This document shows, one piece after another, positions 35,276 through 49,400 of a DNA stretch of 64,000 nt (within the stretch, counting starts at the first letter, position 1; each line of letters begins with the position of its first letter). The position numbers were made by a program, and so were the translations under genes. The notes under the pieces were generated by a model. The model was given only the letters and a program-made list of their open reading frames with translations. It was not told where the DNA came from and ran no database searches. This DNA comes from Acanthococcus lagerstroemiae (Eukaryota; Arthropoda; Insecta; Hemiptera; Eriococcidae): positions 61,435,211 to 61,499,210 of the forward strand of contig CM063113.1 in assembly GCA_031841125.1 (NCBI GenBank), given 5' to 3'.

Positions 35276-38200
35276 CTATAACATACGTAATTCAAAAAGT
35301 TGTCAGTACTGAAAATCAGGATAATAAACATAGGGAGGGAAGCTAGGAACGTTATCTCGGGGAATTCCAATCACAATTTCATCATACTCGAACGTACGTA
35401 CTACACATTTAATAGCGAACCATTCTTTACTCCTCAACAAAACCACTAATGTGTTCAACAGTCAGGAGCATGAATGCAGTGTACACACTTGGACTGGAAT
35501 AATCACTCTAGCATTTAGAATCTTCAAACCCGTCCCAACCAGCATTCCAGGGTAACTCGAAGAATGAGATTAGCCCCATGATCTACTTGACCACAGTCCG
35601 TCAGCATTAATTTATTTTTTTTTTAACTCATGCAGCGAAAGTGCGATAATTTCAGACAGCGAAACTTACGTTTATCCCCACCGGATTTAACAACAATGAT
35701 AACGATGAAACCCGTGGCGAAAGTAAAAACAGCGTGGATATGGAATTCGTAACGTGGTCTAGGAAAAGGGACTAAGTGGTAACCGAACACTGAGGTCCTT
35801 TTCTTGCGTCGCGTTTCATGTTTTTACTTTCGCCACGGTTTTCGTTTAAAAAAGCATCTTATAGTACGAACAGTAATATACTATTTTTACACAAAGTTTT
35901 TTTCTGTTGCAAGATATGGTTACATCTGAGGTGCTTTCACTCACTGTAAATGCAGATTTGCGAGGTACTTTATCCAGATCAAGTCTAATAAGACTTCGGT
36001 TCGTCTGTAAGCATTCGAGTAACGATTCTAAGCCGGTAACTTGAATGTTGTTGTCTCTCAGATCTACTCTCTGAAAACAAAAGACGAAACGAAAAAACAT
36101 TATTTCTGACTAATATCGGCGGTAAGATACGAACCGGTAGAAAAAGTCGGCATATTCCGATAATTGTACCGACATTACATCACTTTCTTGAGAAATCCGC
36201 GTGATTTAAAATTCAGACGAATAAAGGCTGATCGTTACTGACGAATAATTTACGTCACTGTACGAGGTAGACGACATTTCATCATCCGCCTATCAATCGC
36301 AGTATTTTATCAAACCCAATTTTTCCACTACTTCATAACAAAACGATTAAAGCTGCAAACTTTTGTAATAATTCATTTTTAAAAGATTGAAGGTCGGATT
36401 CGGTGACCCACTCTACAGTAAAACAAACACGCTAACTGCTCACTCGGCTTTCTCACAAACGGACCCACTGACTTCTAGAGTAGGTACTCCATTTTATCAC
36501 CCCCTCCTTTCTGTTTCTCATCGTTGACTGGAACAGCAACGTTGTACGTGGAAAGCGTAATGGATGGTTCGCGAAGACTTTATACCGAAAGTAAGCTTTG
36601 TAGGCCGTCCACCAATTCAATGTTTTGCTCCCCTGTCCCTATTTCTTCATTCTGAATGGTTCCGCGACATAATGCCTTCAGGGATTCGCACGAGCTGGCT
36701 ACGTTACTAGTCTTCCAAAGGTTATTTCCGTTTTTGATTGACATTTTAGAAAGTCTGAACGCAGTCTTCACGAATCTTATCAGTCATACCGAGTTTTCAG
36801 ACCCATTTGGACCAATCTGGGCGAGAGCCCACCCGATAAGGTTTTCGTAGCCAAGCCCTACATCCGCAACTGCTAGACATTACATTCGAAAGAATTATGT
36901 AACCGTATAAATCATCCCAAAATAACTATCTTAAAGAGAACCTCGCCGTCATCACAAGTTCATTTCCGCATATGTTAAATATCGATATCAAACTGTATAG
37001 GGCATGTAGATTAAAACGGCGGAAAAACTTCCACTAACCTGGATCCAATTATTGACTTTTAAAACGCTAGAAAGGACGAGTGCGGATTCGTTAGTTAGCG
37101 AGGTAGACTGTAGGCCCAGCCTTAGGATACTTTTGTTTTTAACAAGCGGTTCTTTGATGATACGTAGGAAATCGTCGCCCAGCGGGTTTTGACCAATGTT
37201 CAGCGTTTCCAGGCCGGTCCATTCCTCCTATAAAACGCAGAAATAAATTGTTGTCGGTTAATTTGCAATTACATGAAAATAGAGCAACTTAAAAAGCAGC
37301 CTTACGCTTAATTTTCTACCCTGTACAGTAATATCAATACTGACGAAAGTTCTGAAATAATACGAATCTGACGAGAGCTCGAGTATAAGTACGAATACAG
37401 AAAACTTGAACCAGCTCTCAACTGTACCAAGTCCCTTTTTGAGTTGAGCAAACAAAATTTGCTATCTACCGAGCAGTTAAAAACGAAGCCGACAAAATGT
37501 GACTAAATGTAATATCAGTGTTTCTATCACTGGAAGGGCAATCTTTCAAAATTCGAGTGACCATTCGCTATCCTGCGGAACTTTCAAGATTTTGGACTTG
37601 CTGAAAGGGGTTGATCAATGATCTAACTTCCCCGAAGCACCTCTGTCGCAATTTCTTTTTCTCTTCGACGGTTTAACCCCTCTTAACCGTACAACTGAAA
37701 CTGAAGTTCATTTATCCACTTATTCACCTCGCACGGTACAATATTACGTCAATACGTTACAATTTTTGAACTCGCGTTTAACCTTATCGCGGTGATTTGA
37801 CTAATCTCAAATTACACGATGTATTCGCCTTATCACAAATACTCATAACATACAGATTAGAGACGCCGCGTAAATGTGTAAGTGCCATTTTTATCTACAA
37901 ACAAAATAATATCGCAAAAACGCAAAGAGGTTTCAACTTAAAATAAAAATAATAACAATAATAATAAATAAATAAAATAAAATCACGATAATGCAACTTT
38001 GATAATTTCAAATGCTAACTTATAAATCCTAGGATCGTCTCCATTTCTGGGTCTGCATACAGTAACATCACCAGTTCTTATCAACAACGAATATAAAGTA
38101 CCGACCACAGAAATTACTAACCAATAATCTGAAGACTGAGTAGGCGACATTCCTCGTAAGCTGATTATTCCACACCATTAATACTGAAAGGCCGTAACAC

Positions 38201-41200
38201 TGTTCTATGATGCCGTCGACAATGTAATTAAATCCGACATCTTTAATATCGTTATGACTACGAGAACAAAATAGAGAAAAAAATTAATTTTCAATTAAGA
38301 GGAAGATCGAGTAACGGGAACAACATGTAGGATCGTAGTCAAACACGCAGGGATTATGCGAGATGGTGTCTCAAAACACGAGAACATAATAATACAACTG
38401 TATAATTACCTAATATCTAAAAGTTTCAACGTTACGTTGCATTTGAGCATAGAGCCGAGTTGATTGGCATCACTCATGCCAAGGTTGTTTTCACCTAAGT
38501 ACAGTTCCTTCAGGTTGCTGTTCACCTTCAAGGCTGACGCTGAAAATTCACAGAAATCTTTTTAATACACATTTTACAAGACAGTCGAAGATTGTCGTAT
38601 CAATGCTAGAATGAGTGAAAACGTGTCTTGGAACAACTCTCTTTGGCCAAGAAGGTAATACTATACCTCTTATGACTTAAAAAAACCCGCAGTACAGGAG
38701 TGAAGGGGGATACTAGGGAAATGAAATTTGGTACAATTCGAGATTCCTTCCGCCGCCAGGACCAGTCAACACAAATCGAACCTACATGAAATTCACTCGT
38801 ATCTACAATCGGTATAAGACCTCGAATTCACCCAAAATACCGCACTCCGCCCAAATGAGACACGCGAATCACGCTCAATACTTTGTGATAAAACAAATCT
38901 TCATCATTTTTCCGATTCGCTGGTAATTTATTCGACGTTTAGAAACATAAATAAATAATAAAACATCCGCTGACAAACGCTATTACGAGCGCACAATTTC
39001 TTTTTCACTGTATATCGTTGGCAAAAATCCAATTCTGTCACTCCGCCGAGTTACTTCCTTTTCGCACAGTCTTATAATAATTTTGTGTAAATTACACGGC
39101 GAAAAATTATCTTCTTTTAAAACGCCGACGGTATAAAAATTCCATGGAAAAATTTCTCGACAAAATTTTTCGGTTTATAACTACTCTAAATACAAATTAA
39201 CGAAGGCTGAACATTTGCCAGTGATAGAATAGGTTGAAACGCCTAGTCCGTTCAATACACACGCGGTTTGCTACAGATCAAGTACATCGATCGTACAAAA
39301 TTTACATAATATTTTGTCATCATTCTACAGACATAAAAGTACTTTCAAAACTAGGCAGTCGATAAATTCCTATCATCGGTTTAGTTTAAATTAAATTTGT
39401 TTCTACTGATAGACTGACACCAATGTTGATACTGCGTTAGTGACAATTTGTTTACTTTCCTATCCACGATGAATGAACGAGGAACTGGTATATGTCGAGT
39501 TTTTTAATGTAAATTTGTGAATTCACTATACGAGGTCAATAATTTCGAAGTTCTGATAACGATTCAATCGTAACATCGTAGCATATGGGATCGCAACAAA
39601 GAATAATTTGAACGGGCCTCAGAGGTGAGACTTTAAATGTAAATTTATTTGGAAAGGGAAGATAAACGTACCGGAGAACTTCGAGCCTTTTCAACGACAA
39701 GTTCTCGTGCAGGTTTCGTTTCAAAATATGAAAATTTAAGAAGATCCAAATACTACTTACAACTCACCCAGGGTTCATTAGTATAATCTTCGAGACTTTT
39801 GCAGATATGTTCAGGACTCTTCAACACTCTTCTAGACTAGTTAAGGAATTTTTAAGTTCATTTCAAACTTATTTCACGCTCTTCGACTTATTTAGGTCAG
39901 AATTATTCGAATTTCTTCGAGGCTTTTTCAAACTATTTTGAAACTCTTCGAGACTTCTTAAAGACTCTAACGGACATGTTTCAGACTCTTCAAGACAGTT
40001 TACGACTCTGTAAGACTTTTTCAGACGTGTTACAATGACTACAGACTTGACTGAGACTTCCTGAGATCTCTCCAGTTTTTCAAGACTGAAACCCTTCCAA
40101 AGGTTTTCAGTTCCTCCAAATGAAATGTAGATAATGAAATAAACGAATTCAATACGTAACTTGAAAAATATGATGCCTGATATGTAAACCGCCATATTTG
40201 GAATTTTGGATGATCAATTCCTCCCTTTCCTTCACTTACAAGATCGGCCTATTGTGTTCCAAGACACGAATTATCGCGGGTATAGCCGGATTCGCGATTA
40301 ATCTAAGAAGACTTTTCCAGAACGACGATGAAAACTACTTTTATTTCACAAACAAGTGGCGGAACGAATCAAAATTGAAAATATCGAATGAACACCGCAG
40401 GATATTTTTCGTAACAGACAAATTCGAGGAGTTATCTGTCAAAAGGGCGTCCGTTCCATAAGAAATATACATTGAACGGACGCCCTTTTGACAGATAACT
40501 CCTCATTCGATAACTTCGACCGGGCCCACCCACTTATTTCGATCCGGCTATACAATAATATGATATACTTCATAACGAGGAAGACGCATCGTTAATTTAC
40601 CTAAAATAATAAGAGGACGACCGCTAAGATTGCAGTTTTCTAATTTTAATACTTGTAATTGAGATCCCACTTTTAGTGCACGGCCGAGTATTGGCATTGA
40701 TACTTCGTTCAGCGTTGTATTTCGCGCTTCCAATTCTTCCAAACAGCAAGCCTGCAAAAACACGAGTGCGTCAATACAAAAAAATTAAGAAGAGATTAAT
40801 CGGGTAAGAAGTTATATATATTTAACATATATTATTAAATCAGTCGTCGTACGAGTTAGTATACATTTCCTCTCCCCCCCCCCCCCATAATCGAAGACGT
40901 AACGTCGAACGCATCGTTTCATAGCAAGTCTGGCAACGGTGAGCACCACGTGACAGCATCGTTTTTAATTTCACGCTCCATAAAAAAATTAACTAATTTC
41001 AATTGTACGACATGCGACTGCTCATCGCGCCAACATCGTTGTTTCTCCTCTCTGGCCGCCATCGGCCAATTTCAAAGCTGAGATCGTCTATAGAAGAGGA
41101 CATCTAGCTGAAAATTGACTCGCTTTATCTGGAGCTGGGATATACGGACAATTGTGCCCAATCCAAATTTGGGAATGTGAGGGTGCGCAAGTTTCAAGAC

Positions 41201-44200
41201 TGGCAATCGGAAGTGGATACCCCTCTTGTTGTAGCGTATGGCGATGTACGCTTGCCAAATTGGCTCCCCAGACACCACACCCCAGGCCCCGGAAACTAAC
41301 CTTTCGAGTATCGCATCAGTGACCAGAGGAATCTAAAGAGGATACCTGTGCCAACAGGAGTTGTGGTATTTCAAGACCAAATACACGCATCAAAGACCAG
41401 AGGAAAGCACTCCTGCGAATGAATAAAAACTGGATCGCCCAGCTTGTGCAAAACTCTGTTCGGGGTTACATTGCTCAAGTAATTAAAAATACTTATCGTT
41501 CAAAATCAAAAACTAGCAGACTAAGTGAAAAGTGAACTTACCATAATAATACATGAACACAGAGACACAAGAGAGACAAGAGGTGACGGATTTACATGTA
41601 CTGCGGAGAAATTGAAGAAAAACGTGCATTTCGTCATAAAAGTGTGAAATTCGGCATGCGAGCTTGTAGTGACAAGAGAATCCATTTGAAGATTAGTATC
41701 ATGCCAAAATCCTCTCTGAGGGATCTAAATTTGTGAGGCAAACGCTACGAAAATTAGAGTTTAGACTATGTCTAGTCCAATATGGCCTAACATGAAAAAT
41801 GCGTCGAGCAAAAATTAACGCTCTTTGGATTTCTCATAAAAAAAGGTCTTTCGCAATTTTTCGTAACCATCCGAGAAATATTGCAAAATGATGGTTCAAG
41901 TAATCATTTCCACTGCCATACATCAACACAGAGCTTATGAGAGGAAGTATAAGATTTTCGACATTTTCGGTCTTATTTACGTATGCGAATAAGAGGGAAC
42001 GCTAATTACCCCTACACTATTTTCCTGAGCCAGAACCTATTCATTCACGGGAATTTTTCCTCTCTCCTCTTCTCAACGACACAGCCCATTTGTAATACGT
42101 GATTATTTGTGTTTTATTTCTTTTGGATGCGATTTTGATGGAGAAATTTCTTCAATGAGCAATTAATAAAGGCGTACAAACACCGAGGGTTTCAAGGGTC
42201 ACTGATCCATTTTTGGTATTACTTAGTCAGTAAGTTCAAAATTTTGGCACCTGGAAGAGGAAGCGAGGAAGAAGATTTATCTATTTTCATAACATACGTC
42301 ACGCAAAATCTAACGTCGAATTGTTTGGGTCGCTGAATTCCTTTTCAACATCATTATGGCTCCTCCAAAACTGTGACACACAAGACAGTAGGGATAGGAT
42401 CAATATTCCACCCAATTTACGTTAACAAAAATCAGATTTTCGATTTTTCTGGGATTAGTGAATAAAATTTTCATGAAAGCTTATAAATCAAATACTTATT
42501 CGATTCTACAGAAATGACTCGATAAATTTATTCCTCACTCGCAGTAATTTATGGTCGCCTGTTGAAAATTTCTTCGTTTTACCAACTTGGAAACCGTACT
42601 GGCGATTGGTAAAATCGAATCAGCATGCTCCGGCTAATATACGATATAATTCATTATTCAGTAAAACTGATGTGACTGTATTAATAAGAAATAGCAGCAG
42701 CTAAAATCCTCAACTGTCAACGAAATATTGTGTCTCATTTTCCTCTACTCAGATACCATGATTTTCAGCTCGGAGTCAAAGTGATATCAAAAACTAGTTC
42801 AGCGACACAGAGAACCTAATTTTTGATATGCATAACGTATTGCAATGAGAATTTTGGCTTCTTCTGTTTCCTCCTCCTTAATTGTTATAATTTTGAATTT
42901 GAAGTAAAAATAGTATCAAACACGAATTTCGAGACCCAAAATACCTAATTTTCGATGCGCATGACATATTTTATTGAAATGTTGATCCCTCCTCCTCCTC
43001 TCCTACCCACGGGTGCAAAGTTTTCGATTTAGAGTAAAATTACTAGGAAAAAGACCTTCCGCTTTGTTGTAAACCAGTTACCAGGCAAGTGGATTACACT
43101 CGCGGGCACGCGATTCGAAAAAAACAAACAACCTGTCTTATACTCGTACTACCGACAGAATACACTGCCGGACAAAAGTCTTTATCCACCCGCCAAAAAT
43201 ACGTTATTTATGTTCTGATGGCAAATAAACACACGCGAATGACTCGAATTGAGGATATAATATTTCTATACTGTTTTTATATTTACGTCTGTTCCGTAGA
43301 ACACTCAGCCATACAGAAAATTGGGGAAAAAATTAAGTTTCCGGAAGTAGAGGAAAATCGACGTATCACATAAGTGCGACTACGCTGTTCAACGTAGACA
43401 AAGATTCGTTCACAATTAAATTCAGCGGTTTGTACACGTTGATTAGGTAACACTGGAAATATTCGCATCAGTTTCCATTCGACTGAAAGAATTTTAAATT
43501 TCAAAATATTATGCCTATTTTACCGGAAATTTCTGGGCAAATTATTGCACTCGTTAACGAGGGTTGAAGTCGTTCTGTCGCTCTACAGTATAATCTGGCA
43601 CATGGTACCGCGAATCACATTTACAACGATATGTAGCGACATCAGGATCATTCGTCCAAAGACCGCGACCTGACCGTCCAAGAGTTACAGATGTCCGAGA
43701 GGACAGAAATATTGTGAAAATAGCGATGCGAGATCCTTATTCAACCATCGAATAGAATAGCTGGGGAAGCGAATTTATTTCGTAACACGCCTAGTGAATT
43801 CTCGAACAATCCGTCGCCGACTTTGCGAACACGGTTTATGTAACTGTAAACTGGCACAAGTCTCAATACTCACTATGGAACACGGACGACGACGTCGACG
43901 CTTGTCTTTCGCTCGCAATCGCGTGCAGTGGCGAGAAGGAGATTGGAGGCGGGTTTTCTCAACGGATAAGTCCAGATTTTCTCCCGCAGGACCGAATGGA
44001 CGTGCACACGTATGGAGATGCCCTGACCAACGATATGTTCAACTTACGTTTACACGGAGGATGAATTATTTTGGTGGTTCCGTTATGGTCTGGGGTAGCT
44101 GATGCTAAGGCGGATCTCTAATTTTGTGACTCCGGTACTGTGCACGCTTCAGTGTATATTGAGGACCTTCTCCTAAACTAGGGGCTCCTTGTTCATACAA

Positions 44201-46459
44201 GATAACGCACGACCGCATGTAGCATGACAGACGCTCAAATTTTTGAAAGAAGTCGAAACTGCACAAATTGAATGACTTAGCTTGCAGCTCAGACTTGAAT
44301 CCAATTCTGGGTAGACGCATACGAGCCCGTAATCTCCTCATAAATTACCCTCAATGCTATGAGAACTGCCCTGCCAGAAGCATAGGAAGCGGTACCACAG
44401 GAGACCAGCGCGTCAATTGATAGCATAACGAGCCGGTTACGAGGCGTGATTCGGGCCTGTGGCGGCAACACGCGTTACTAGGATCAACTTGTGGTTAGTT
44501 TTATCAACATTAGTAAACCTTTGTCGTCTTACATCGGTTTCTTACCGATCCGAAATATGCGATTTCTTGCAACATTAAGGATTTTTTCGTCTACATCGAG
44601 TAGGTAGGTAGTACCTATGTCTGAATGCCTCTACAGCACACGTGTGAAAAGAGATATGTTCTAGAAATATTATATCTGAATTTCCAGTCACTCATTTGCT
44701 GGTTCCCTTTGCTAACAGAAGGAGAAACATGGTTTTTTTGGGGCGTTGATATGGAGAAACATAACAACGCGAGGCGGAAGTAAATCATTCGAGATTTCAA
44801 GGATCCCGAATATTCCTAGAAATAGGTAACTGATCTCGCGAATAAGTTACCAACACGTGAATCAGGGATCACAACAAAGTATCGATGGTCTCATGCACAA
44901 CTGGCCTAGGCGACAAAAACTTTTTTTTTTTCTTCAGGACAGCGATTTGAATATTATAAATAAAGCTGTGTTATATACATGGCTTAAATGGTTTACGCCA
45001 TCTAGCGGGCTAAAAAATGAAGTAATTCGTCATTTACGAGTGTAGCACGATAGAGGGCATCGAGATCTATAAGAATATGTATTAAACTCATTTTCTGTCA
45101 AAATGTCACTTAGGCCAATTATGCAAGAGACCATCGGTATGCACTATGCACTTTGAAAAAACTAATCACGTGCCACTCTAAGATCTTCCTCTACGAACTT
45201 TGCATTACTTGAACAACTACCTCGACCGGTAAGTTGGGGACACTTGATGAACTTTGTAATAAAGAGCTTCAGAAATTACTCTCGGACTAGACAAGTAAGT
45301 CCAAAGTACACGACAGATCGGAGCAGCGTTTCATAAATGTACGGTGACCTTTCGTCTGAGCGCAGACATTTCATAAGTTTCGAGCCAGCAGACAGGGCAT
45401 TTCTAATTCGAGATACGGCTAGGAAATATGAAAAAGATTAGTACACGGGAACTCACTCTACACTGGAAGACAAGTTCGCACGAGAAAAGTTACGATGACG
45501 GGGTTGCGGATTACTGGCGGGAAATTTAAATTAGAAAATATATTAAGAAGGGCTGTATATCGTGTGAACATCGAAAGACAACTCAAAAGCACCCGCAGGT
45601 GCCGCAGGGTGGAAAATACTTGCAGCATTTCTCACGCTGAACAAGACAATTTTTAGAATCGGACATATTAAATTACGGATTATCCAATCTGTTGTTAAAA
45701 ATTACCGCACCAATGTTTCCTCGATGTCAGATTTGAAAAAAGGTTTCCTGCGGGTCGAATCAATAGCTATAACCACGACTCAAGATTCATACTTTACAAC
45801 CCCGCACAACCTGAAAAAACTTCATCCGTAAAAGTAAGTCGGCCCCCGTTCTCGCGAACTTTTCAAAATGATTAACCGAAAATCAGCGAGTTTTAACTGA
45901 AGCTCTGCTCAAGGCCAACCACCCGGTGACGACAGACGCTCGAAATTCGAAACTGCGGGACTGAAAACGTCAATTAAAAGCGAACGCAGGTATTTTACAA
46001 AGAAACTGGCGAGAAGATAAGCACGTGACCCTCCCACCCCGCCCCCTTCCGAAGACTATATAAGCAAACAATTTGGAAAAGGTCACGTCATTCATCCTTT
46101 CCACGAGAGACACGCGGATACCGAAAGGCAAACCGAAATGGGCTGGCGGGGGCGGGAGCCGGGAGTAAAGCTTCGAAAAGCCCGCGAGTCGCGAGCAAAC
46201 GAATAATGAAAAATGGCGCGCTAACTGAACAGCTTTCTACCCGTCATGGACGTCTTCATTTCTCGAGCGCGTTAAATCCAGATAGAAATTATCGACGCCT
46301 AACCCGAGTTATCATTTCGCCGCGAAATTTCCAAGACGATTCGGCCGAGCGAGCGGCAGCAGGGCGGAAGGTACGACGTGCAGATATCTACGCGATATGC
46401 CGGCAGAAATATCGACGCCCTTCGTTTGTTTTTATTCGCCCGTCTTATTAATACGAGCA

Positions 46460-46490
<31 letters not shown>

Positions 46491-49400
46491 CACACCGAGT
46501 CGAACATAATATTATGTATTTTTCTGTGCGCGTAACCTTACTCCACTATTGCACAGTTTGGGATCGAACTCGCCTATCCGGGGCTTTTAAAACGAATTTC
46601 AAAATAAATCGAATTTACGATACCCGCTCGATCTGGATCGTAAAACGACCACGTACCGAACCGAAATATAAATAATTAGTTTTTGTAAAATCAAACGCGC
46701 TCGGTCTGTCGCCAAATTCGTTTTGCTGCTCGGCGCTGGCTGATCTACCGTTTGAACGGATTTTGGAACTACACAAAAAAGTCACGTCAACGTTTGTTCG
46801 TTTCGGTTTTCAGGATTTTCGAATTAGGATCGGTTTCGGACGGTTTAACGGTCGCTTCGATTACTTTTGATCGCGGAACGATGATCACATCGAACCCTCC
46901 AAAGATTTGGTACATCCACGAAACCCTTTAAATTCGCTCAGATATGAAATTGTGTTGCGTGCTATCTTAGCGTGGTGAGGGTAAAGAAAAACTACAGGCA
47001 CACAGGGGAAAGAAAACTCCGACAGATAAACCCTGATGAAGTCTCTTCCACCACAATTATGATGGCAACTCGCAAAGTAAATAATAACTCCGGACGTAAG
47101 AAGCCTTCCAGTCGGACGTCCGGGCGGGGACTACCAAGTGAGAAACAATCAGAATAATGGAGAATACGGATACGGAATGTAAGGACAGTTAGAAAACCTA
47201 AAGAAAAAAAATGAAATTTATCTCAGAAATGAAAAGATTAGTATACAGAAGAGAAAAAAGTGGAGAAAAGCCAATTACTAGTCTAGAGACTCGGGAATAT
47301 AACAACATAAAATTCATCGCCACCTTTAATGTTGAAATATGCTCAGGCTGAACCAGCTGTTATACTTAGCAGTGGCCTAGCGTCGGGGGAATACCCCCTC
47401 CCCCTCGGAAAAATCCTGGCTACGCCCCTGATACTTAGCATACAACCGGAGACGCCGGAGGAAAATCTTGAAGGGGAGGGGGTTAGTCCAAAAAGTAGAC
47501 CTTTTATTGTGTAATTTTTCGAGTTCTAACCTTTAAAGAAGCCTTCACAAAATAGGAAGAAAACAACAATAATGTCAAAAATGATCTTGGTGTATTCAGA
47601 AAACTAACAGATTTTTTCATTTATTTTTCGTTACTGTATGGCATGTGTGAAGTAATTTACTTTTCACTAAAAATGAAACTAAGTGCGTAGATCTCTTAAA
47701 ATACTTTTCTCAAAATTCAAAGTATGTAGTTTATTATTACGCTAACGAATACAACGATTTCGGCTCGAAACGATTTTTCGAATTTTTAAGGTAAAATGCA
47801 AAATTTTTTTATAAGGAAAAGTTTACTTTACCGAAAGAGCCTACTAAATATTTTTCGATATCAAAAAATTACAACGAATGGGCGGGAGAGGAGCATCAAT
47901 ACAGACTTAGCCAGTGAGAGCAAAACATTTTGAAAAGAGTCATGTTTTGAACCACGCTACTCTTCAATATACGAAACGACAAAATGAACGTTCGAACACA
48001 TTTAGTACGAGTGGAAAATAATTTCCTCGAATGTGTATGCTCCGTCATAATAGTGTCAAATTTAGGTTCTTAGCTGGACCCGACGACCTAAATATTTTCT
48101 TCTCCTCACCGCAACAATCAATGGCCGCAATACATTCTATATTATGTAAATTCGGGACACTTCGCACATGCATGACGAAGGAACTTCGGCTTGCCCACCC
48201 AAAAAAGCTTGTTCGCCTTACAACTAACTCGCAAGAGTATTACACCCTTCCATTAAAATATTCCTATTTCTACGTTAATCTCTATTCCATTAGGTATTAA
48301 TGGGCGTGCTTTATTGTAACACTCGGTAATAATCCGATAAATTCTATCGTAAACACAATGTTTAGGAAAATCACAAGGAACTATTTTCGTTCCCTCCACT
48401 TGTTCCCACTACCATCATACTGAAGCCTAATCTTACAGTTATCACTATACCTATATGTATAGTGATTCTCAAGTGGTGGAAATTAGCTTTTGTAAATTTG
48501 TACGCACCAAATCTGAAACTCGATATTTTTATTACAAGAAGTATATACTAGCATCCAACTTAGAAACACAGAGAACTCCATTTTCGTGTCATACTACCGA
48601 CAGCGAGCGGACCAATTTTACCGAAAAGGTCCGTCCTAGTTGCGGCATAGGCCGAGTTCCTTTTATTACATTATTTCACGAACGATAACGCTCCATCAGC
48701 TTTGAAGTTATTTTGCAAAATTCGGCTTTAATTATTCTTGAAATTTATGTGTGACACGCTGATCAAATCAAATGCAAAATGTTTCACGACAACGAATTGA
48801 ACTGCAGAACTTCGTACAAGAATGAATAATGTGATAAAACTAACACTATAAGGCGATCGTGAGCGACCTATGCTTTGATGATTACATCTGAACGACCTGA
48901 AATGGAGATAAATTTCTCGACTTCGAAACTACATACTTCCTTTCATTTTGATCACTAGAGCACCTAACAGCAAGTGCACCGTACAGCCTTTTAATACTCG
49001 ACCAGCTCCGCTCAACGTTTTCTAACACATAACACCATATGTAGTATTCTGTTTTCTTTCTCGAGAGTAATTTTCATTACATAGTGAAGGAAAACTAAAC
49101 AATTTTTTTGTTTGACAGAAACGTGGCTTGTGAAATTAGGTACTTTTCAAGATGGTCGAGGGAAAAGAAAGTTTATTTCGGAAATCATTTCAACGAGATA
49201 TGGGCGGATAAAACTATTTGTGTATCCTAATAAGTGGAGTTCCAAAATATTGAAAAAGCCATTTTAAGGGGAAAACTTCAATTGCACGTTGAAATAAAGC
49301 GAATAAACGTTAGGAACATAACGATAAAATCGAATGTATAGAGGATAGGAAATGTACCAATTAACGTTACACATTACACGTTTTTCTACAATGAAATAAC

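Larger units (their letters stand above)
38540..40600. other. PPP1R37 intron with degenerate tandem repeat and hairpin
   Basis: Holds a run of imperfect copies of a gactcttcnagactttt-like unit (about 39780-40090) and, close to the next exon, the perfect hairpin 40426-40504 inside a pair of inverted GTATAGCCGGAT motifs. No coding sequence recognised. Confidence 0.5.

Noticed and set aside
36580..36771. 63-codon minus-strand frame as an extra PPP1R37 exon
   Set aside because: No leucine-rich-repeat pattern; exons 37227-37039 and 36070-35945 join directly in phase and in the order of the family.
39869..40195. 108-codon minus-strand frame
   Set aside because: Explained by the degenerate short tandem repeat underneath.
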